Notes under the pieces: generated by a model
What the model saw: the letters and a program-made list of their open reading frames with translations, nothing else
Told to the model about the DNA's origin: nothing
Databases searched by the model: none
NCBI GenBank assembly: GCA_015523055.1
Contig: WALD01000063.1
Span: 1 to 29,827 of the forward strand
Length of the DNA: 29,827 nucleotides
Direction of reading: 5' to 3'
Source: Candidatus Altarchaeota archaeon
GTDB lineage: Archaea > Altiarchaeota > Altiarchaeia > IMC4 > QMZM01
Shown here: positions 22,487 to 29,405 of the stretch, one piece after another
Numbering within the stretch: the stretch's first letter is position 1
Layout: every line of letters starts with the position of its first letter
Translations under genes and position numbers: made by a program

Positions 22487-23249
22487 TTATTCCCTGAAGG
22501 ATGTAGATATCTGTCTGCTGGGGATTCCATTTGATTCAACATCAATAAGCCATGGCAGCAGGTTTGGCCCGGCTGCAATCAGGGAGGCATTGAAAGATAT
22601 AGAGGGCTACGACTCCAAAACCGGCTTGGATCCCTTTGAGAAACTCAGGATTGTAGACCTGGGGGATATTGAGATTGTTCCCGGTTCTTATAAACTGACG
22701 GCTGAGAGAATAACAGATACCATTGAATGGATAAGGGAGCAGAATCCGGATGTCTTTGTTCTTTCCCTTGGCGGAGAGCATCTCATATCGCTGCCTGTGA
22801 TAGAGACCCTAAAACCAGAAACCGTAGTTCAGTTTGATGCCCATGCGGATCTGAGAGAGGACTTCATTGGGAATGAGTATTCCCACGCGACCTGGGCGTA
22901 CCACATTGCAAAGGGGTTTAATCTTATTCAGAAGGGTGTAAGAAGCTGGTCCAGAGAGGAGGAAAATGCCCTGAAGGAATTGAGGGATAACAAATTCTCC
23001 AGCCCTGCTTACCTGACTGTTGATATTGATGTTTTTGACCCGTCCATCGCCCCGGAAACCGGACTGCCTGAGCCATCCGGGTGGAGTTTTGATGAATTCT
23101 GCAAAAATCTGAATTCATTGAAGAAGGAGAATTTAATCGGGGCTGATATGGTGGAGGTCGCCCCCTCCGGCTTCAATTCCCCAACTGCCTTTCTTGCTGC
23201 GAATGTCATTAAGAGGATATTGTGCATGATTGCAAAGAATAAACGATAG
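22476..23249 (+). CDS. speB: agmatinase / ureohydrolase
   Basis: A Mn2+ ureohydrolase that probably splits agmatine (or aminopropylagmatine) into urea and putrescine (or spermidine). 257 residues. The metal sites are complete: His in SLGGEHLIS, DAHAD in VVQFDAHADLRE, and TVDIDVFDPSIAP; DMVEVAP carries the late glutamate. The opening GIPFDSTSISHGSRFGPAAI is typical. ATG 22476 gives the family N-terminus; ATG 22452 is an in-frame alternative with a weak SD (GGTGTAT). Either start overlaps the antiporter gene. Together with deoxyhypusine synthase it forms a polyamine-hypusine group. Confidence 0.9.
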   Translation: MRDDYSLKDVDICLLGIPFDSTSISHGSRFGPAAIREALKDIEGYDSKTGLDPFEKLRIVDLGDIEIVPGSYKLTAERITDTIEWIREQNPDVFVLSLGGEHLISLPVIETLKPETVVQFDAHADLREDFIGNEYSHATWAYHIAKGFNLIQKGVRSWSREEENALKELRDNKFSSPAYLTVDIDVFDPSIAPETGLPEPSGWSFDEFCKNLNSLKKENLIGADMVEVAPSGFNSPTAFLAANVIKRILCMIAKNKR

Positions 23250-23331
23250 ATACCAGGTTAAAATTTCAGAACCTGCGGGGAAATGGTTAGACAGATACTA
23301 CAGAATTAATTATCAAGAAGGAATAGTCATA

Positions 23332-23460
23332 TCATATGTCTGGAACATAAATTACCTCGTCCATGTCCCGCTCTCTACCCTCACTTATTGCCTTTTCTCC
23401 ATCAATTATTCTTTTTACAGGTTCTTGATTGCGAAGTACCTCAAAGGAGATAAAAGTTCA
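23332..23460 (-). pseudogene. possible remnant of a small antitoxin-like ORF
   Basis: In the 208-bp gap between agmatinase and the LigD-type gene, the minus strand is open for 41 codons between the TGA at 23458-23460 and a TGA at 23332-23334. The peptide contains EVLRNQEPVKRIIDGEKAIS followed by EGRERDMDEVIY, a charged helical pattern that resembles the C-terminal half of RelB-like antitoxins. It has no ATG and directly follows, in frame, the stop codon of the phosphoesterase gene, so it would be a headless fragment. The opposite strand reads YQVKISEPAGKWLDRYYRIN at 23250-23310, faintly like a toxin N-terminus. Both likenesses are from memory and weak. Confidence 0.25.
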
Positions 23461-23907
23461 TCCTTTCCTCCTGAAAAAAAGCCAGTTTCGGGGATTGTTC
23501 TTCAGGCGGATGAGCGCAAAGTTCCCTTTCATCTTGTTTCCGTTTAATCTGAATAGAATTTTGTCCTTCCTCCTTTCCTCCAGTTCATAGCTGCCGTTGT
23601 CCCATATCTCAACCGTCCCTGCCCCGTACTCTCCCCGGGCTATCTCTCCCTCAAAGCTGGCATACTCCAGTGGGTGGTCCTCGGTCTGAACGGCAAGCCT
23701 CTTGATTCCCTCTTTCACAGGAGGTTCTTTTGGAACTGCCCAGCTCTTCAATACTCCATCCATCTCCAGTCTCAGATCGTAGTGGAGATGACTGGCGTGA
23801 TGTCTCTGGATTACAAAGGTATTGCCCTGCTTTGAAACACTCTCTTCACCCTTCGGCTCAGGGGTCTTTTCAAAGTTCCTCTTCTTGTTGTATTCCTCAA
23901 GAGGCAT
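23458..23907 (-). CDS. stand-alone LigD-type 3'-phosphoesterase
   Basis: 149 residues. The phosphoesterase (PE) domain of LigD trims 3'-phosphates and ribonucleotides at DNA ends before joining. Motifs are FVIQRHHASHLHYDLRLEMD (the first active histidine and aspartate region), GVLKSWAVPKEPP, TEDHPLEYASFEG with the second His, and YGAGTVEIWDNGSYE. The common QKHxATRLHYDxR sequence has Ser-His in place of Thr-Arg here. A 25-residue charged start (YNKKRNFEKTPEPKGEE) precedes the domain, as in archaeal stand-alone PE proteins. Ligase and polymerase domains are absent. It shares a 36-bp bidirectional promoter with a nuclease gene. Confidence 0.9.
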   Translation of the reverse strand: MPLEEYNKKRNFEKTPEPKGEESVSKQGNTFVIQRHHASHLHYDLRLEMDGVLKSWAVPKEPPVKEGIKRLAVQTEDHPLEYASFEGEIARGEYGAGTVEIWDNGSYELEERRKDKILFRLNGNKMKGNFALIRLKNNPRNWLFFRRKG

Positions 23908-23943
23908 GATACTAATATAATAAATCACCCGAATATATAACCA
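23908..23943. promoter_or_regulatory. 36-bp bidirectional promoter of DNA repair genes
   Basis: The two ATGs are 36 bp apart. AATATAATAAATC (23914-23926) is 18-30 bp before the plus-strand ATG 23944. On the other strand GTTATATATTC (complement of 23931-23941) is 24-34 bp before ATG 23907. Each gene thus has a TATA box lying across the neighbour's start region, so initiation on the two strands may compete. Confidence 0.55.
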
Positions 23944-24777
23944 ATGGTAATGATAAGAAAGGCCTCGGGGGCCATAGAGGAATTCAATACCGATAAGGTA
24001 GTGACCGCGATTCTCCGCTCTGGAGGAACCCCTGACATGGCTGACAGAGTAATAAAAAACCTGGAGAAAAGACTCTACAACGGAATCTCGACGAGGGAGA
24101 TCTATAAGATCACATTCGGAATTCTGAACAGGGAACAACCATCCCTGGCTTCGAGATACGACCTCAAGGGAGCAATAATGCGCCTTGGCCCAGCAGGGTT
24201 CCCATTTGAAACCTATCTGGGTGAGGTTCTTGCAGAGCACGGCTACAAGGTGAAGCTGAGGCAGAGGATTCAGGGTAAATGTGTGGAGCATGAGATAGAC
24301 ATTATTCTCAACAGGGATGACGAGCATACGATGGTTGAGTGCAAGTATCATAAGGACTACGGAACATATACCGGGCTTAAGGAGACGCTCTACACCTATG
24401 CAAGGTTCCTGGATATGGAGGAATGCGGCAGGGAGGGCAGGTGTGAGGATTTTACGGGGGTCTGGCTGGCAACGAACACCAAATTCTCGTCTGATGCCAT
24501 AAGGTATTCAAGGTGCAGGGGGGTGAGACTTCTTGGATGGAGATATCCCCCGGAAGAGGGAATCGAGAACCTGATAGAATCAAAGGGTCTCTACCCAATA
24601 ACAATCCTAAGAAAACTGGACAGAAGCTCCAAAAAAAGATTGTCTGATGCCAATCTGATGCTCCTGAAGGATTTGACTGAAAGGAGTCCGGCAGAGATTT
24701 CATCGGATACGGGGATCAGAGAGAGGATACTTAGAGGTATCATTGAGGAGGCGAGAGGGATTGCCGTAGAAGGTTAA
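23944..24777 (+). CDS. ATP-cone domain fused to a restriction-endonuclease-fold nuclease
   Basis: 277 residues. The first 90 are an ATP-cone (VMIRKASGAIEEFNTDKVVT..., RLYNGISTREIYKITFGIL), an allosteric nucleotide-binding module best known from ribonucleotide reductase and NrdR. Residues 95-205 are a PD-(D/E)xK nuclease fold of the Mrr/type IV kind: catalytic Asp in CVEHEIDIIL and the E-x-K pair in HTMVECKYHKD. The last 60 residues are helical (AEISSDTGIRERILRGIIEEA), perhaps a DNA-binding helix-hairpin-helix. The likely function is nucleotide-controlled DNA cleavage, probably in repair, since it lies between LigD-type PE and endonuclease III. Its stop overlaps the convergent nth stop. Confidence 0.85.
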   Translation: MVMIRKASGAIEEFNTDKVVTAILRSGGTPDMADRVIKNLEKRLYNGISTREIYKITFGILNREQPSLASRYDLKGAIMRLGPAGFPFETYLGEVLAEHGYKVKLRQRIQGKCVEHEIDIILNRDDEHTMVECKYHKDYGTYTGLKETLYTYARFLDMEECGREGRCEDFTGVWLATNTKFSSDAIRYSRCRGVRLLGWRYPPEEGIENLIESKGLYPITILRKLDRSSKKRLSDANLMLLKDLTERSPAEISSDTGIRERILRGIIEEARGIAVEG

Positions 24778-25397
24778 TACCGGGCCGAGGGGCACAAATC
24801 ATTGAGAACGCACTCCCGGCATTTAGGCCTTCCTGCGATGCAGGTTTCTCTTCCGTGCATGATGAGGAGATAGGAGAGATTCATCCAGTCCTCCCGGGGA
24901 GTTATCCGCATCAAATCCTGCTCTATTTTATCGGGGTCCTTGCTATCCGTCAAACCAAGCAGATTGGAAATCCTTCTGACATGGGTATCAACAGCAATAC
25001 CCTCAACAATACCGTAGCCCGCCTGCAGGACAATATTTGCAGTCTTTCTTGCAACCCCGGGAAGGGTTATTAACTCCTCCATTGTTCTGGGGACATTAGA
25101 ATCAAATTTTTCAACCAGAATCTTACAGCAGTTTATTATGTTCCTCGCCTTATTCCTGTAGAATCCCGTGCTCCGTATCTCCTGCTGGAATTCCTCCGGA
25201 TCTGCATTAGCATAGTCCTCTGCGGTTTTGTATTTTCTGAAGAGGCTCCTTGTTACAAGATTGACCCTCCTGTCCGTGCACTGGGCCGAGAGCATTGTGG
25301 CAATAAGAATCTCAAGAGGATTTTTGTAATGAAGGGCCGTTGCCGGCTCGTATTTCCTCTTCAACCGCTTTAGAATTTCCTCAACCATTGGCTTCAT
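24774..25397 (-). CDS. nth: endonuclease III (DNA glycosylase/AP lyase)
   Basis: Removes oxidised pyrimidines and cuts at abasic sites. 207 residues. Helix-hairpin-helix LPGVARKTANIVL with the catalytic Lys, the catalytic Asp in GIAVDTHVRRISN, and the [4Fe-4S] loop CIAGRPKCRECVLNDLC with the correct C-x6-C-x2-C-x5-C spacing. Start ATG 25397 overlaps the mscS stop (ATGA). It converges on the ATP-cone nuclease with overlapping stop codons. Confidence 0.96.
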   Translation of the reverse strand: MKPMVEEILKRLKRKYEPATALHYKNPLEILIATMLSAQCTDRRVNLVTRSLFRKYKTAEDYANADPEEFQQEIRSTGFYRNKARNIINCCKILVEKFDSNVPRTMEELITLPGVARKTANIVLQAGYGIVEGIAVDTHVRRISNLLGLTDSKDPDKIEQDLMRITPREDWMNLSYLLIMHGRETCIAGRPKCRECVLNDLCPSARY

Positions 25398-26434
25398 TCT
25401 CTCCTCATGTAGATTGTTCTGGAGGGAAAGGGGATCTCGATTCCTGCCCTGTTCAGCTCCTCATAGAGTCCAGAATTTATCTCATCTATGGCTCTGACCT
25501 TGTCTCTGAAGTTATCCACCCAGACGATCAATCGGAAGTTCAGGGACGACTCCCCCATTTCAGTAAAGTATGTATTCGGTTCCGGGTCGTCGAGAACCAG
25601 CTCTGATTTCTTTGCAATCTTCATCGCTATTTTTTTTACATCACCTATATCCGAGCCATAAGCTACTCCAAAGGGAATTCCCACCTTTATCTGGAGATTC
25701 GGAAGGGCATAATTTGTGACCTCATTAGATATCAGTTTGGAATTTGGGATAATGATGAGGGTATGGTCAAGGGTTTCTATCTTGGTGCTTCTGAGACCAA
25801 TATCAACCACCTCCCCGAGGAGGTTCCCCATCTCAATCCGGTCACCCTTTTTGAAGGGCCTGTCGGCAAGGATGAAGAAACCGGCAATGACATTGGATAT
25901 ACTCTCCTGGGCAGCAAAACCGATTGCGAAGCCAGCGATTCCACCCATTGCCACCAGGGGGGAGATATCTATGCCCAGCTGCGAGAGAATAATCATGAAT
26001 GCTATGATATATACTGAAAAATATGCAATCTTGGAGAGGAATGGAATCGCTTCATCATCTATCGTGCTTCTTGTCCTTTTTGCCAGCCTCCTCCCGAAGG
26101 AATAGATGGCTATCTGCACAATGCCTGCAGCGACCCATGAGGATATCACAATAATCATGAGCAGAATGAATTTATCAATCATCCCGGCATAGGCGGGGGG
26201 AATTGAAACCTGTTTCAGTGCAATCATCACGCCAACAAGGATTATGACATAGTAGAGGGGTCCTTTGAGTATTTCGACAATCCGGTCATCAGTATCGGAC
26301 CTTGTTCGCTCTGCCCTTTTCTTTACATAGTTCTCGACTACGAAATTGGATATCTTCGCTATAATAACAGACACTATGACGATGGAAAACGCAGTTATTA
26401 TCTCCTCCAGACTGATGTTAAACTGGACAGACAT
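25394..26434 (-). CDS. mscS: small-conductance mechanosensitive channel (MscS family)
   Basis: 346 residues. Four to five transmembrane helices; the pore helix GIAGFAIGFAAQESISNVIAG and the beta domain start FFILADRPFKKGDRIEMG, then the signature GEVVDIGLRSTKIETLDHTL and IIPNSKL. The C-terminal alpha/beta cage is complete. The N-terminal half contains two similar paddle units (NYVKKRAERTRSDTDDRIVE and SFGRRLAKRTRSTIDDEAIP). Protects against osmotic downshock. The nth start overlaps its stop, so they share a message. Confidence 0.95.
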   Translation of the reverse strand: MSVQFNISLEEIITAFSIVIVSVIIAKISNFVVENYVKKRAERTRSDTDDRIVEILKGPLYYVIILVGVMIALKQVSIPPAYAGMIDKFILLMIIVISSWVAAGIVQIAIYSFGRRLAKRTRSTIDDEAIPFLSKIAYFSVYIIAFMIILSQLGIDISPLVAMGGIAGFAIGFAAQESISNVIAGFFILADRPFKKGDRIEMGNLLGEVVDIGLRSTKIETLDHTLIIIPNSKLISNEVTNYALPNLQIKVGIPFGVAYGSDIGDVKKIAMKIAKKSELVLDDPEPNTYFTEMGESSLNFRLIVWVDNFRDKVRAIDEINSGLYEELNRAGIEIPFPSRTIYMRRE

Positions 26435-26470
26435 ATTAGATTATGGTATGGGTTTAATAAATCATATATC
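26435..26470 (-). promoter_or_regulatory. mscS promoter
   Basis: TTTAATAAATCATATATC (26452-26469) is A/T-rich and, read on the minus strand, gives TATATGATTTATTAAA, a TATA-like stretch 18-35 bp before the mscS ATG at 26434. A leaderless transcript is likely. Confidence 0.45.
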
Positions 26471-26502
26471 TTACAGAGATTACCGCGACCAATACCTGAT
26501 TT

Positions 26503-26593
26503 GCTCAAATGAGCCATGATTGGCTCATGAATAAAAGCGAATAGTATTTAAAGAGTCATGACTAAATCATAATATAGATTTTGAGTCATGACT
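26503..26593 (+). promoter_or_regulatory. promoter with three palindromic operator-like sites
   Basis: Site 1 is TGAGCCATGATTGGCTCA (26510-26527), two perfect 7-bp arms, with an extra overlapping GCTCA-AA-TGAGC at 26503-26514. Sites 2 and 3 are two identical perfect 10-bp palindromes AGTCATGACT at 26554-26563 and 26584-26593. Their centres are 40 and 30 bp apart, near whole numbers of helical turns. The TATA box TATTTAAA (26545-26552) lies directly before site 2, and site 3 falls just after the predicted start near 26577. A dimeric DNA-binding protein, probably the product of the following gene, could bind here and block RNA polymerase. Confidence 0.7.
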
Positions 26594-26619
26594 GAGTAAT
26601 AACAATCACAAAAAATAGG

Positions 26620-27090
26620 ATGAAAACCCCCGGCGTTCGCCCCAACGCAGATTATCAGCAGGAATTTGAGGACCTGACGGAAGACCTGTCCAACGCCATC
26701 TATGAGATGGGTGACCCTGTTGCTATTGGCACAATGCTCTATTCAATAGCAGAGGAAAAGAAGAGCAACAACCTTATTGTCAGGAACATAAATGCCAAGT
26801 TCGACAACATAGCTGAAACGCTCAATAAGATATATGAGAAGCTTTCGTTACTTACAGAACAGGGGATTCCCCATCCGGGTGAGCATCCCCTGACCCCGAT
26901 ATCGGAAAGGGATGAGGAGATACTGGACTTCGTGAAATCAATGGGCAAGGCATGTGCCGATGATGTACAGAAAAAATTTGGATATAAAGGCAGGAATGCG
27001 GCATCGGCGAGACTCAGCAGACTGTTCAAGGACAACCTGCTGGAGAAGGTCTACCATGGCAGGAAGGTTTATTACATAGTTAAATCCTGA
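26620..27090 (+). CDS. coiled-coil plus winged-helix DNA-binding protein
   Basis: 156 residues. The first 85 are helical and acidic with a heptad-like stretch (IVRNINAKFDNIAETLNKIY, EKLSLLTEQ), then a proline-rich linker (IPHPGEHPLTP), then a winged helix (about 93-155; ISERDEEILDFVKSMGKACA, VQKKFGYKGRNAASARLSRL, wing KVYHGRKVYYIVK). It looks like a dimeric transcriptional regulator of a kind seen as several paralogs in some methanogens. Three palindromes in its promoter suggest autoregulation. ATG 26620 follows a poor SD (TAGG). The ligand or signal is unknown. Confidence 0.65.
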   Translation: MKTPGVRPNADYQQEFEDLTEDLSNAIYEMGDPVAIGTMLYSIAEEKKSNNLIVRNINAKFDNIAETLNKIYEKLSLLTEQGIPHPGEHPLTPISERDEEILDFVKSMGKACADDVQKKFGYKGRNAASARLSRLFKDNLLEKVYHGRKVYYIVKS

Positions 27091-27139
27091 GTAAATCACG
27101 CTGGCAATTCAGCCAACCACCTGAAAAACCAACCACCTT

Positions 27140-27163
27140 CGCCCCTAACCTTCGTTAGGGGCG
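27140..27163 (+). terminator. perfect 10-bp stem-loop terminator
   Basis: CGCCCCTAAC and GTTAGGGGCG pair perfectly around the tetraloop CTTC, followed by GATTATTCTCATTCT. It lies 50 bp after the regulator stop and is the strongest hairpin in the window. It may also act on read-through from ftsY on the other strand. Confidence 0.65.
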
Positions 27164-27208
27164 ATTATTCTCATTCTGAAGATGTTTTAAGTGATTATAA
27201 AGGCATCC

Positions 27209-27233
27209 CTGAAATAGATTAAATCTATTTCAG
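27209..27233 (-). terminator. 12-bp-arm inverted repeat over the ftsY stop
   Basis: CTGAAATAGATT and AATCTATTTCAG pair perfectly around a single central base. The repeat includes the last ftsY codons and its TAG stop. As RNA it needs a loop, so about ten pairs can form. Probably the 3' end of the rpiA-pfdA-ftsY message. Confidence 0.5.
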
Positions 27234-28181
27234 AATCTCGTCCACGAACCATTCAGCATCGAATTTTTGCAGGTCACTATACCTCTGACCCATACCAACG
27301 AAGATTATCGGCTTCTTTATTTCATGCACCATAGAAATGGCAGAACCCCCCTTTGCATCGGAGTCCATCTTTGTAAGAATTACTGCGTCTATACCCACTC
27401 CCCGGTTGAATTCTCTCGCCTGCTCAAGTGCATCATTTCCTGTCAGTGCATCTCCGACAAAGATTTTAAGATGGGGATTATTCACCCTGCATATCTTTTT
27501 CATCTCGTCCATCAGGTTTATGTTGGTGTGCATCCTCCCGGCAGTGTCTGCCATAACCACGTCAATGTTCTTTGAGGTTGCGTGTTCAACCGCATCGTAG
27601 ATTACTGCGGCTGAGTCTGCCCCCTTACTGTGCTTTATAACCCTGATGTTGAGGTTCCGGGCATGCTCCTCAAGCTGCTCAATGGCTCCCGCCCTGAAGG
27701 TATCCCCTGCTGCAAAGATTATCGAAAAACCATTATTCATAAGATATTCTGCAACCTTGGCCATAGTCGTTGTCTTTCCTGCCCCGTTGACGCCCAGAAA
27801 CAGCATCTTCATCGGTTTGGAAGAATTCCGGATGAATTCCAGAAGATTTATTTCTGTTTTAGGGGTGATGATTTCGAGCAGGGTTTCACGAAGGGAATTC
27901 CTTACGAATTCGTCAAGTTTCGCCTTTTCAATCTCCCTACCTGTCAGTTTCTCTTTTAGCTCCTCAAGAATCTTTCCTGCAGTCTCAACCGCCACATCGC
28001 TCTGGATCAGGTCCAGCTGTAGACGCCAGAGAATATCCTCAATGTCCTTTTCCGAGAGGATGAACCTGCTGCTGAGAGCGCTCCTGACCTGCGTGGTTTT
28101 GCTTACCCTTAGTTTCTTCTCAGCCTGCTCATCGGCACTGCTTATGAAGGACCTCAGTCTCTGCCTGATTGATTGGAACAT
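27225..28181 (-). CDS. ftsY: signal recognition particle receptor FtsY
   Basis: The membrane-side GTPase that receives SRP54-ribosome complexes. 318 residues. It lacks a long acidic A domain, as archaeal FtsY usually does; the N domain is about 1-115. GTPase motifs: P-loop LGVNGAGKTTTMAKVAEYL (129-147), AGDTFRAGAIEQLEEHA, ADTAGRMHTN, TKMDSDAKGGSAIS, and the closing VGMGQRYSDLQKFD. It begins directly after the prefoldin stop (TAAATG), an arrangement conserved in archaea. Confidence 0.97.
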   Translation of the reverse strand: MFQSIRQRLRSFISSADEQAEKKLRVSKTTQVRSALSSRFILSEKDIEDILWRLQLDLIQSDVAVETAGKILEELKEKLTGREIEKAKLDEFVRNSLRETLLEIITPKTEINLLEFIRNSSKPMKMLFLGVNGAGKTTTMAKVAEYLMNNGFSIIFAAGDTFRAGAIEQLEEHARNLNIRVIKHSKGADSAAVIYDAVEHATSKNIDVVMADTAGRMHTNINLMDEMKKICRVNNPHLKIFVGDALTGNDALEQAREFNRGVGIDAVILTKMDSDAKGGSAISMVHEIKKPIIFVGMGQRYSDLQKFDAEWFVDEILK

Positions 28182-28616
28182 TTAGCCCTGCACCCCCCCT
28201 TTAATCTCCCGAATAATCCTCTCTGATCTTGAGTTAATTTCCATCAGTTTTTTGTTCATTTCTGTTGAAGAATTCCTCAGCTTTTCCAGGGCGTCCTTCA
28301 TGCCCTTTTCCCTCTCCTCCAGAATCTTTTTTGCCTCGTTTACCTTCCTCTCAACGGAGATTCCTGCCCCTATCCCAATAATCACATTCTCCCTGTCTGT
28401 CAACTCCCCCCTTATGAAAGATCCCGAACCTATTGGAACAAGAATCTCGTTTCCTGCCTTTGCCTCCCTGAGGGAATTAAGGACGCTTATTGCAGACTCT
28501 GCCTCGTTTATTGCCGCTTCAAGCACCTGAATCTGTGTCAGGATACTCTCCATTTGCCTTCTATTGTTTTCTCCCTCTATATACAGCCTCTGCAGTTCCT
28601 CCTTTCTGGGTTCCAT
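28182..28616 (-). CDS. pfdA: prefoldin alpha subunit
   Basis: 144 residues. Two long coiled-coil helices (residues about 1-50 and 90-140) flank the double beta hairpin (AGNEILVPIGSGSFIRGELT, NVIIGIGAGISVERKV), the shape of alpha-class prefoldin. Two alpha and four beta chains form the jellyfish chaperone that passes unfolded proteins to the thermosome. It is followed directly by ftsY. The ribosomal and aIF6 genes that often precede pfdA in archaea are replaced here by rpiA. Confidence 0.93.
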   Translation of the reverse strand: MEPRKEELQRLYIEGENNRRQMESILTQIQVLEAAINEAESAISVLNSLREAKAGNEILVPIGSGSFIRGELTDRENVIIGIGAGISVERKVNEAKKILEEREKGMKDALEKLRNSSTEMNKKLMEINSRSERIIREIKGGVQG

Positions 28617-28627
28617 TTTTACGGTAT

Positions 28628-29296
28628 TTATCTCTTCCTGATCGTTATGTTTTTGCCGTCGGCGATTATTATCATATCCGGCCTTCTTCTAGCGAATAGT
28701 CCATTATCTATGACACCGTGAATTGAATTCAACGCGGATTCGAGATTCATGGAATTTTGTATCTCAATCCTGGTATCAAGAATTAAATTCCCCCCATCGG
28801 TGGTGAAATTCCTCCTCAATACGGATTTTCCGCCCATCTTTATCAATTCCTGCTCAACTACCTCCCTTGCTGATGGCAAAACCTCAATAGGAATGGCTCT
28901 CTCAAGCCGGTTGACGAGTTTACTGGAGTCAGCAATAACTATGAATCTCTTTGATGCAGTTGCGACCTTTTTCTCCAGTGTGTGGGCTCCCCCCCCTCCC
29001 TTGATGAGGTTGAATTCCGGGTCTATCTGGTCTGCACCATCAACGTCCAGGTCTATCCGTGGGTGATGATCCAGATTTGATAGTTTTATCCCCAATCCAT
29101 TTGCAAGTTTCTCCGTTCTCTTTGAGGTTGGGATTCCGATTATACTCAAACCTTCTTCCTGTATTCTCCTCGATAGGAATTCTATGAAGTAGTTTGCAGT
29201 GGAACCAGTCCCCAGACCGATAACCATCCCATCTCTAATATACTCAAGAGCCTTTTCTGCCGCGGATTTTTTAGAAATTTCTATATCAGCGTCCAT
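28628..29296 (-). CDS. rpiA: ribose-5-phosphate isomerase A
   Basis: Interconverts ribulose-5-phosphate and ribose-5-phosphate. 222 residues. GLGTGSTANYFIEFL (phosphate loop), IDLDVDGADQID with the active aspartates, LIKGGGGAHTLEK with the catalytic Lys and Glu, and TTDGGNLILD. The usual KGGGGALLxEK reads KGGGGAHTLEK, a mild variant. It lies 11 bp before pfdA. Together with hexulose-6-phosphate synthase (14814) it completes the last steps of pentose synthesis by the reverse RuMP route. Confidence 0.96.
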   Translation of the reverse strand: MDADIEISKKSAAEKALEYIRDGMVIGLGTGSTANYFIEFLSRRIQEEGLSIIGIPTSKRTEKLANGLGIKLSNLDHHPRIDLDVDGADQIDPEFNLIKGGGGAHTLEKKVATASKRFIVIADSSKLVNRLERAIPIEVLPSAREVVEQELIKMGGKSVLRRNFTTDGGNLILDTRIEIQNSMNLESALNSIHGVIDNGLFARRRPDMIIIADGKNITIRKR

Positions 29297-29405
29297 TTAG
29301 GGTATATCCCCCGGATTTTTTCACAATTGCATCGCAAATTTTTTGCAATACATACACTATCCACCCCGTTAATTATTCTGGATTTTTTGGGTAAATACCG
29401 CCTTT

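Larger units (their letters stand above)
396..29182. repeat. highly iterated palindrome GAATTC, about 70 copies
   Basis: By eye I count 71 copies, for example at 396, 778, 1773, 1863, 2327, 5374, 5456, 5818, 5828, 5883, 9830, 9854, 12195, 12215, 15562, 15580, 20548, 20560, 23094, 23111, 27823, 27834, 27895, 27906 and 29177. Chance predicts about 7-8. Most lie in genes. Common neighbours are A or G before and C, T or A after. None occur in 1-395, 2951-3722, 12221-13058 and 25681-27407. Confidence 0.85.

Noticed and set aside
23458..23460. TGA read-through (selenocysteine) joining the phosphoesterase to the downstream peptide
   Set aside because: No SECIS-like structure is seen, and the phosphoesterase domain is complete at its stop.
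23230..23547. 105-residue plus-strand ORF after agmatinase
   Set aside because: Its ATG lies in the agmatinase gene, it overlaps the phosphoesterase antisense, and it has no coherent domain; only a faint toxin-like stretch was noted.
23908..24351. N-terminal extension of the LigD-type gene on the minus strand
   Set aside because: The extra residues are the antisense of the ATP-cone domain; family alignment and TATA box support ATG 23907.
396..29182. GAATTC copies as evidence of an active EcoRI-like restriction system
   Set aside because: A restriction system usually drives avoidance of its site, not enrichment, and no such genes are in the window.
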